Below are positions 56,973-64,000 of a DNA stretch of 64,000 nucleotides, piece after piece; position 1 is the stretch's first letter; every line of letters begins with the position of its first letter. Below the pieces are notes generated by a model. That model had not been told where the DNA came from. It did not search any database and saw only the letters and a program-made list of their open reading frames with translations. Both the position numbers and the translations under genes were made by a program. The stretch is from contig KK106981.1 of the NCBI GenBank assembly GCA_000611775.1, positions 7,926,023 through 7,990,022 on the forward strand, in the 5' to 3' direction. Source of the DNA: Umbilicaria muhlenbergii (lineage: Eukaryota; Ascomycota; Lecanoromycetes; Umbilicariales; Umbilicariaceae).

Positions 56973-57888
56973 ATGGCATCGGACAGCGCAAGGCAATCGT
57001 GGGCGACACAGTCGTGGATGACAGAATCTCTATCGTCGTCCCCAACGTCGCTCTCGCGCGCTTCCTCTCCATGGCCTTTGCAACTCAGGTTCTCCTCCCA
57101 AGCTTCGTCAGAGTTCGGAGATTATGCCTCCACAAACGTGTCAATACCACCATCACCCACCTCAATTCCACTCCCACCTGCGTCACCCAACGAACTAGCT
57201 CCCCCAAAACCTGTCCATCCCATCATCCACCTCAAGGCCGAATTGGAGGATATTCTTGAGTGCCAACGCAGTCTCCGCAAGGACTCCAGATACGTCCAGA
57301 ACAGACTTTACGGTGTCGAATACAAGTTTGGCCCTCATCTCATTAGAGCAGCTCCGCGTAGAGAGGTTGCATACCCTAGCAACGCAGTGGAGCAAGATCT
57401 GGAGAAGGATGCGATCAGACTGGAAGCGAGGCGTCAAGAGCTGGTCAGCAAAGTAAGTGTTCTTCTGGTCGGCGGGTACTGTAGTTCGTGCTGACTTCCG
57501 GATAGATCGCTGAGCTCATGAACCAAGAGGTGAGACAGCCAAACACCAATTTGCGATCGGTCTAGAAATTCTGTATTGACAAACCCAGATCAATGAAATA
57601 AAAAGGGCGAACAACGACAGTGGGAGGTGGAATTTGAAGCATGAAGAGGAGTTGGATAAGACTCGGCAAGACAACGAGGCTGGCAGCACCAATGAGAGAG
57701 AGGCAGAGAAAAGTAAGAATGGCAAAGGAGATGACGAGAGTTACGCAGATGCGGTGGAGCTGCAGGAATGGCAGTATGGCGACGAGAAGGAAGAGGATGC
57801 CGATGTTGAGGAGCAGGATTTTGTTGGAAAGGAACAAGAGGGCGAGAAGACGGAAATCAGAATACAGAGCGAGGTTGGATCCCAGTAA
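56973..57888 (+). CDS. Small coiled-coil array gene 7, 267 aa, 3 exons with a 24-nt micro-exon
   Basis: Model: join(56973..57452,57506..57529,57589..57888), introns of 53 and 59 nt, both phase 0. Exon 1 starts MASDSARQSWATQSWMTESL, has a long Ser/Pro-rich section, then the family-like helix (IIHLKAELEDILECQRSLRK; QDLEKDAIRLEARRQELVSK). Exon 2 is only IAELMNQE and exon 3 opens INEIKRANNDSGRWNL; both begin with Ile right after the intron, as if the exon 2 start had been duplicated. The C-terminal 90 residues are strongly acidic (DDESYADAVELQEWQYGDEK). It is the longest and most elaborate member of the array; function unknown. Confidence 0.66.
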
Positions 57889-58394
57889 GCTTCTCTCACA
57901 CTTGGCTGCTAGATCTATCTCAGTGGTTTCTATCGGGAAGCAAGTAGCCAAATCGTGGCTCTCAGACAAGCTCTGTGCCCCCCACGGACACGTTCATAGC
58001 AGCAGACCTGCATGATCCTGAAAGCATGTTAGCTTTGGAGCTTACGTTCCACGTCTGACCTATGTATTTATCCAATTCCGGATTTCCCCCCTGGCAGCCA
58101 TGTTGCTTGCTTCTCGGCCCTTCAGGTACATATTTGCCTTTGCATGGGGACATTGCAGTTGCAAAGCAGGCTAACGGCTACGTCTGAAATTGAGCGGCAA
58201 TCTTACCATATGCGCAGACCAGGCTGGGGTTTGCGAATGGCGATGCGGCGTGGCTTTGATTGTAACAATGCACGATTCTTACATGTGCCTTAATATACAC
58301 GGTAGCGTAAGGCGCCGCAGGAGCTTATCCAGCCTGCATCGGTATCCCTCCATCGTCCCAATGCGTCAGAAGCCGTCAGTGGTGGTGTGTCTTT
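57889..58394. other. Intergenic, nothing supported
   Basis: Separates the coiled-coil array from the 58.5-kb module gene; no motif apart from the TATA-like element that follows. Confidence 0.4.
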
Positions 58395-58406
58395 CTATAT
58401 AAAAAA
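58395..58406 (+). promoter_or_regulatory. TATA box before the 58.5-kb gene
   Basis: CTATATAAAAAA, a strong TATA match, 144 bp before the first in-frame GTG and ~215 bp before the first in-frame ATG of the downstream frame. Confidence 0.6.
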
Positions 58407-58538
58407 GAGAGTAGCCACGTTCAGGAGCAGAGATAAGCTGAACAGTGCGTCCAACATCACACCAGTAACAACTTTGGCATCACTCAGCCGGATTCTTCTC
58501 CGATCCACGATACGAAGTATGCCAGGCTAGGGTCAAAA

Positions 58539-58859
58539 GTGATTCGTAAAGCCAAGGTCTCCGAGTTCGGGACGGTCGATTTCTTCGAGTCAAGACATGC
58601 TTTCCCAGCAATGATAAGGTATAGCCACAAGCACATGGTGGTCGTTCTCAATGCCTGGGATAACTTGAATCAACTCTCTGAGGGCTTGAGGGAGCTATTT
58701 CAGTTGGCTCGTGGCCCTGTCGTATCACTGGTCTGGTCCACACAGACCGAGATCACGCCAGCCAGAACTCTGCTAGATCAAGACAACATCATGGCATATC
58801 TGACGCTCTTGAAAGTCAGGTGCGGAATGGATGTTATCGAATTGTTAGGTCCACTCTGA
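58539..58859 (+). CDS. Small hypothetical protein, shared alpha/beta module (copy 4)
   Basis: The open frame runs from 58539 (a GTG codon) to the stop at 58859. The first ATG in frame is near 58611, giving MIRYSHKHMVVVLNAWDNLN and 82 aa; the upstream part may come from a spliced 5' exon not found. The domain reads strand (HMVVVLNAW), helix (NQLSEGLRELFQLAR), strand (VVSLVWST), TPARTLLDQDNIMAYLTLLK, and a last strand (GMDVIELL). It matches the C-terminus of the 48.6-kb protein best. A clear TATA box upstream supports a real transcript. Function unknown. Confidence 0.5.
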   Translation: MIRKAKVSEFGTVDFFESRHAFPAMIRYSHKHMVVVLNAWDNLNQLSEGLRELFQLARGPVVSLVWSTQTEITPARTLLDQDNIMAYLTLLKVRCGMDVIELLGPL

Positions 58860-59701
58860 CTGTGTTGAAGTAAGAATTGGACGAAGGCAGGCTTCAGTCA
58901 CCGCTCGAGAAAGGGCAAGGAATGGGTGGCGGTTCTGCGGTGGAGACAGGACAGGGGAGGAGGGCCGAAAGAGGTTAGGCTTGGTCATCGCTGCTTAGTC
59001 AATACATAAGGCTGAAGGGCAGGAAGTCACACAAATGACACGTACTTTATGTCTAACATTAGGTGTGAAACAGTAGGATTGATAGAGATGATATGCCTCC
59101 TGGTAGTCTTGGCTTTTGTTTAATATAGTCAATCGAGCAAGGCGTCTACAGCGCTGGTTCCTGAACGTTCATTTCTACCTTTTGCTTTCTCATCTCAGTA
59201 CTGCATTATTTACCCCATCTACTTTGGTCTCTTTGTACCATGGGTTGGGTCTATTTTTCGTTATTTTCTCCAGGTATGAAGCTGTAACCCGAGAGAAGAA
59301 TGCGCAATGCTGTAAGCAAGAGCTTGAATTGTCTATACACATGCCGAGATCAACTTTGAGGCATTGATATGAAACTGTGTCACCATAAACAAATCATATC
59401 ACGTCTCACGTGGAGCAGCTAACCCAAGAAGCATGATTGACAACGTGATTCACTTATAGTAGGCAGCAGAGATCCTCCACTTGTTGGGACGATGCCTTTT
59501 CCTCTCTGTACTAAAAGACCCTTCGACCAGAGTACGTTCAAAAGATCCAAAACGGTTAAGAGGTCATCATTATTAATACGTTATCAATCTCAGTCACAGG
59601 ATCTTTCACATCGCCAATCAAGGACTACGTAAGTACCTTAAGCATTCGTCCAAAGGGCTTCAGATACTAATGTCGGTGTCGGAAGTCTCGAGACAGTCAA
59701 C
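58860..59701. other. Intergenic, nothing supported
   Basis: About 840 bp; hydrophobic frames at 59116-59367 lack support. Confidence 0.4.
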
Positions 59702-59971
59702 ATGTGTTCCTACGACATAGTTAAGCACGATTGTGGCCACATTACCGAGCGCTGGACAAAAGATTGCGAGATTCGTCGTTACCAATATCGCAAAGGTCGA
59801 GAAATGAAGTCTTGTCTTAAGGAACTCGATCCGGTCACTGTGGAAGGCCGATGCCCACATTGTGAAAATGCTAAAACACTCGGAATTGCTCCAGGAAATC
59901 CCCGGACAGGATATGGTAATGCTCGAGTTTTTGGACAGGAGCCAGAGCGTGGATATTGGAGAGACTCCTAA
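59702..59971 (+). CDS. Met-Cys/CGH family protein, 89 aa (copy C)
   Basis: Starts MCSYDIVKHDCGHITERWTK, has further Cys residues at ~22 and ~38 and a CPHC pair (~51-54). Met-Cys-x-Tyr, CGH and CPxC have the same order as in copies A and B near 6-9 kb. It ends soon after the last Cys pair (stop at 59971) and lacks the coiled-coil part of copies A and B. A different frame (59862-60122) is open downstream, so a frameshift or a missed intron could have cut the protein short. A single zinc knuckle is plausible; no named family. Confidence 0.5.
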   Translation: MCSYDIVKHDCGHITERWTKDCEIRRYQYRKGREMKSCLKELDPVTVEGRCPHCENAKTLGIAPGNPRTGYGNARVFGQEPERGYWRDS

Positions 59972-60285
59972 TCTTTCGTCGACTTCGATAAGAGATAGTT
60001 TAAGTTCACCGCCCTTAACCGCTCTTCCGGGAAAATATGAAGTTGGTCTCATTACTGCTTCAACATCACGCTTCAGAAGAACTCAATCCAGGAAACCGGC
60101 AAAATTCATCCAACAATCTTGACCGAGAAAGGGATATTGTGAGAAGTTCCGCAATTCCTATTACTGCAAAACCTGGCAGCGCTGACACGACCAACCAGCG
60201 AACACAACTCCATCGATTCGAATATCTAGTCAGAAAAGAAGATAAGGATGGTGATTTTATAAGCAGAAGCCCAACGCAAGCCACT

Positions 60286-61514
60286 TCAGAGAAAACCAAG
60301 CCAGTGGGATTGAGGGATGTAGCTCCCCTGACGAGGTGCAACAACTGCCGCAGGCCGCCATGTCGAGGGAGTCGTTATCGGCGGAAAAGTGGTGGAGTTT
60401 GCACCGAGTTCGCGATTCCTATTTGCCCGCATCCTTCCTGAACGCGGAAGCGTTAGGTGCACTGCGCCCTGTCGACCGCGTCGATCAGGCGCTAGACTCG
60501 TGCAGAAGCATTGATTCAGCGGAGTAGCAAGACAACCCCAGCAGAATCTTGTTCCGCAGTGAGAGCCTAGTCACCAAGGTCAGCAGAGTATACACAAGCA
60601 CCAGCGAAGGTATTGGCCCCATACAGCTCATGTGGTCACAACCAACCAACTTCTCCACGTAATAGGGGCAGTGTGCCCCGGGGCATTTCTGGATTGGAAG
60701 GCTTGCTAGCAAATCTTTCGAGCGGGCTTCCTCGACATCCGCCCGTTGGTCGTACTCTTCACAGGTGAAATCTTCGTGCCAGGGTACCCCATGATCGAAG
60801 CACATCAGAAATTTGCATATGTGGCAAACCATGAACGCATCGGTCGGATCAGGATGAATTTGGCCATAGCCGCACCCTGAGCGAAGACACCACCGGAAGT
60901 TAGGGTCACGTTCAAGGGTTCGCCGAAGAACCAGATTCTCGAACCTTGTGCTGTCAGCGTAATGGTTTTGACCCCCAAGCGGGGACTATTTCATACCTCT
61001 CGAACACCGGTTTCGGCACTAGATGCTGGATCTGATCATACTGCAGGCGATTAGGACACAGCGGGCAAGAGATATTTTCTGGGCCGACAGCATTCATCTG
61101 CGTTTCAATGTACTGCCGAATGCAACTCCTGCATATTCTCAGAGGGTGATCACAGCTAGGAAAGGCTGAGGCCCGCATGAATGAAGACCATCTACATGGC
61201 TGCCCAAGGTGATAACCCTCTTCCAAGCTGCGGAAGCGGCACTTCCATTTGACCTCGTAACATATGACGCATGTTCGAACGTAGAGGTGGTGTTCGTGTG
61301 GTCTGGGCGTAGGCGCTGCTCCTTTGCGACCGTTGTCAATAGCGGATGTGGCGCTGTGGCTACTTTCCTTTGGGGAAGTAGTATGCCTTTTGTACTTCCT
61401 AGATAGATTTGCCAAAGGGGTCTCTGGGTGGAAGATGCGTCCTGTTGTAAGCCATGTCAAGGCCCCAGAGACAAGAGTTTGGCCGGCTGTTGTAAGAGTC
61501 ATGGTTGAGGTCAC
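60286..61514 (-). CDS. RBR-type (RING-IBR-RING) E3 ligase, 374 aa, 3 exons
   Basis: Probable ubiquitin ligase. Model: complement(join(60286..60566,60625..60950,60997..61514)), GT-AG introns of 46 and 58 nt, sum divisible by three. RING1 starts at ~82 (CVICYEVKW, CDHPLRICRSC, ENISCPLCP). The IBR follows the first join: STRFENLVLRRTLERDPNF, then CLRSGCGYGQIHP, VCHICKFLMCFDHG and FTCEEYD. RING2: KCPGAHCPYYVEKLVGCDHM, then across intron 2 SC|CSHCGTRFCWGC, which restores the zinc ligands. The C-terminus is basic and polar. A TATATA box on the minus strand at 61574-61579, 60 bp upstream, supports the chosen start. It is the second RBR protein of the window; its architecture (no long coiled coil) differs from the 39-kb one. 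Confidence 0.85.
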
Positions 61515-61573
61515 CAGAATACGAAGTTGAAGGAGAAGAGAGGAGTTGATTAGGCCAAGGCAACGGGTGCGAA

Positions 61574-61579
61574 TATATA
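61574..61579 (-). promoter_or_regulatory. TATA box of the 61.5-kb RBR gene
   Basis: TATATA read on the minus strand (GTATATATTC), 60 bp before the ATG at 61514. Confidence 0.5.
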
Positions 61580-61750
61580 CGGAGGCAGTGCTCGAGGTTC
61601 GCAGTTTCTCTTAGACCAACGCGCGCGCTTTTTCGAGGCATTTCTTCACACCATGTTTCAAAATCTTTCCCCGAAACACCATCAAGTAACCACCCCGTTC
61701 CACGACCACTTTCCACGACCGTGTTCCTGGTTGTTTCGAGATAATTTTCA

Positions 61751-63492
61751 TCAGTACAGCTCACGAGTCCTTCGGCCTGTTGCTTGACACCAGTCACACT
61801 ATAACGACATCAGGCTCACCGACCAATATAGATGAGTCGACAACTTACAGTTATAGCTGTACATCCTTCATTGTGCTCAAGGCAATAACCACCACCGCAA
61901 GAGACGCATCGCCGCTGTGTTAGAAGTTTACAATCATGACACTAGAGGGTTTTTTATCGTTAGAGATATGCAAAGTATTTCTTGTGAAGGACCCAGCTTA
62001 CGGCTCGCCCACATTCTACACAGTCCCGCGTGACACGAACCTAATATGATGATGTCAGCAGGCGGTAATTCCAGTTGCAGCAAGCAGATATCAGGAACCA
62101 AAAGCTCTTGCAGCATACATCCCTATCGAGCTATCATCCCCACATGCCGCCAGAGCCGGCCCCAGCCATTTCTTCTTCAACAAGACATCGTTCAACACAA
62201 AGACCACCATGTACCTTTATGTTCTCATTGACCCCGTCAGTCCAGTCGATACCTTCTTCCAGCATTTCTGTCTTTTGTATCATTGTGTATGTGCTAATAC
62301 CAGAAGCGTTGCAGCATGATTCGCACCACCACTTGTTACAACGATCACAGCGACGATTGAACAGGCACTCCCCACAACGGGCGAAGAAAGGTGGAGGGAT
62401 ACAGGCACTTGGGACCAAGCTCTGTGCAGCTTTGACCGTAGAGGAATGTCGAGGTGGTGGTGCAAGTAGTGGAAGATGCTCAATTGGCGAGATGCCCAGG
62501 ACAGCGGCCCCTTCGGGCGAGGTATGACATTGAGCACAGCCAGTAGGGCCTAAAGCGAAGATAGCGACGCTCGGAGAGACGTAATGCTCCGGTACTTTGG
62601 CCATTCCCGCGGCGGTGCTAACTTCCAAATCCGTCGGACCTCGGTCAACGGGTTTCAGCTCATGCCGGAAAGACCTGCAAAGAACAGCATCGAATGCTAT
62701 GATCCCCCTACACAGGTCTAGTACAGAAGCCCACTCCGGAAGGTATGGTTTAGTTATCATCTTTCCAGAAGCCTGATACCACTGGTCTCCATCCATGGCG
62801 AGTGACGCAGACAGCGCTTGATGTGATTTTTGGTTCCATTGCATCCCGAGCTGGGCTCCTTCCGATGACATGACGCCTGTAGATGGAAAGCTAGGGCTAC
62901 GTTCAAGACTCGATTCCCCACCGCCGTTTAAAGTACGGTCACTGGGACCGAAAAAATATAGACCTTTCAACTTTGGCATTTTTTCTGGTCTTGATGGCCG
63001 CACTGCATACTTCAAGACTTGCAGAAGTTTGCGCTCGTTGAGATTTTTGACCTCTCGGATGGAGAGTATACGGATGTTGTAAGGCTCGTCGCAGATGAGC
63101 TCATGGACGAGTTCCGCAGGGACGGATAGACCGTCCAAGATGAGAGTTTGAACATCGGTAAGAACGCTCTTCTTCCTCAAGAAGGAGAATATACCCCTTA
63201 AAGGCCCAGAACAGAACTCTTCTTCAGTGAGCCCTTCATCCATTCGCTCGCTACGCCAAACTTGCCCTCCACTGTCAAGTGGAGGAATAGAAGCAGCAGC
63301 CTTAACAGGAGAGAGGTCGAGGTAACGAAAGACATGTGGGGTATCGTACACAAGAGAACGGAATGATTTTGAAGTTGCCGCCAAAGATAAAAGACTAGAA
63401 ATGGGCACGTATGGGCATGTTTGGTGGAGAACCAGAGTATTTGACAGAAGCTCGAGAAGTGTGACGGGCAAAGCAGTCTCCGGCGAAGACAT
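61751..63492 (-). CDS. F-box-like Cys-rich protein; 452 aa, or longer if 3' exons are spliced on
   Basis: The main exon (62134-63492) starts MSSPETALPVTLLELLSNTL with an F-box-like N-terminus (YVPISSLLSLAATSKSFRSL). Later it has CHTSPEG, then CGECLFNRRCDRCNKWWCES, and stops after GAGSGGMWG. Downstream on the same strand are three exon-like pieces that stay open, have GT-AG borders and all phase-0 joins: 62002-62040 (RVTRDCVECGRA), 61849-61941 (CHDCKLLTQRRCVSCGGGYC and LEHNEGCTAIT) and 61751-61798 (CDWCQATGRRTRELY, stop). These Cys-rich pieces continue the zinc-binding character, so the gene may use a donor before the GMWG stop (for example at 62181) and reach 61751. Both ends seem possible; ubiquitin ligase adaptor role is inferred only from the F-box. 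Confidence 0.7.
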
Positions 63493-63828
63493 TGTGGCGG
63501 TAATTTTTACCTCCCGCCTTTGAGGTCAATGGATATTGCAGTGACGGCCGGTGGTGTTGTAAATGAGACTTGTAACAATGCCTGAGAGGGTACTCGTAGC
63601 CCGGGAGTGTCGTTAGTCGTCTGATGTTCATCACCTAAAGAGGCAAGGCGTACTTCCTGTTATCGATAACAGCTGGACTGGTGCCGATGACAAACTGGAG
63701 TACCTGCTTCTCGAAGCTTCACATAATCTTCATGGCACTCTCTACAGCAAAGCCATGCACATAATCATTCCTCTCACAGCAGGCCCTTTGTGTGTACACT
63801 CTCTCGATACTCGACTGTCGAACCCACC
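63493..63828. promoter_or_regulatory. Divergent intergenic region, F-box-like gene / UFD1-like gene
   Basis: 336 bp between opposed start codons (63492 - and 63829 +). TTATCGATAACAG at 63660 is a partial palindrome (GTTATCGATAAC). No TATA box. Confidence 0.5.
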
Positions 63829-64000
63829 ATGACTACAGAACCACCACCACTACGATGGTCGACTCAGCTGTCCGTCGCGCCCATTGCCACCAGCCGCTAC
63901 TTACAGGGCGACAAGATATCTCTGCCGCAGTCAGCGCTTGAACAGCTACTATCCGCTGTGACAGTCGACGTCGCCGGTGCTGGTTCTTCTCAGCCGTACA
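63829..64000 (+). CDS. UFD1-domain protein, 5' end only (57 codons)
   Basis: Starts MTTEPPPLRWSTQLSVAPIA and continues TSRYLQGDKISLPQSALEQL, LSAVTVDVAG to the window edge. The pattern L-x-W-S-T-x-L-x-V-A-P, L-x-G-D-K-I-x-L-P-x-S-x-L-E-x-L-L resembles the first beta-barrel of UFD1-type ubiquitin-fusion-degradation proteins of fungi. The rest lies outside the window, so whether this is the Cdc48 cofactor itself or a UFD1-like paralogue cannot be said. Confidence 0.7.
   Translation, partial: MTTEPPPLRWSTQLSVAPIATSRYLQGDKISLPQSALEQLLSAVTVDVAGAGSSQPY

Noticed and set aside
60037-60441. 134-aa + frame antisense to the RBR gene
   Set aside because: It overlaps the spliced C-terminal exon of the minus-strand RBR gene and has no motif.
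1-64000. tRNA or rRNA genes, CRISPR arrays, bacterial-type operons
   Set aside because: No cloverleaf, rRNA segment or spaced repeat array was seen; the DNA is eukaryotic with spliced genes.

Overview
This window looks like nuclear DNA of a filamentous ascomycete, most likely a dothideomycete. The evidence is single-copy fungal housekeeping genes (HPT1-type phosphoribosyltransferase, HPR1/THO1, Cwf11/Aquarius, TFB2, TOF1, BPL1, COA4, MGM101), split by many short GT-AG introns, mostly 43-112 nt. Splice models were built by hand. Each was kept only when the joined exons stay open, the summed length is a multiple of three and the family motifs continue across the joins.

Layout. 1-9.6 kb: tandem-repeat DNA, the HPT1-type gene, a small Cys-pair protein, a ~500-bp non-autonomous DNA transposon (MITE) with 9-bp target duplications, and two related genes whose products start Met-Cys. 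9.6-11.6 kb: a homeodomain factor. 11.6-14.3 kb: nothing I can support. 14.3-24.8 kb: HPR1/THO1 (-), divergent from Cwf11/Aquarius (+), then TFB2 (+), which is a block of mRNA-biogenesis and transcription genes. 25.2-37.7 kb: a Ser-rich conserved protein, an F-box protein, TOF1 divergent from a 3-hydroxyacyl-CoA dehydrogenase, BPL1 divergent from the tiny four-exon COA4 gene, and MGM101. 39.3-42.1 kb: an RBR-type ubiquitin ligase with a long coiled-coil tail. 46.4-48.2 kb: a secreted FAD-linked oxidoreductase. 60.3-63.5 kb: a second RBR ligase and an F-box-like Cys-rich protein. A UFD1-domain gene starts at the right edge.

The least ordinary part is 42.6-60 kb, which is rich in small, fast-evolving, apparently lineage-specific genes of three kinds. 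(i) At least five, perhaps seven, small coiled-coil genes lie in tandem on the + strand. Despite very divergent sequence they share one phase-0 intron followed directly by an Ile codon. (ii) Four genes (42.6, 43.6, 48.6 and 58.5 kb) seem to share a small alpha/beta module. (iii) The 59.7-kb gene resembles the Met-Cys genes at 6.1 and 7.9 kb. The functions of these three families are unknown to me.
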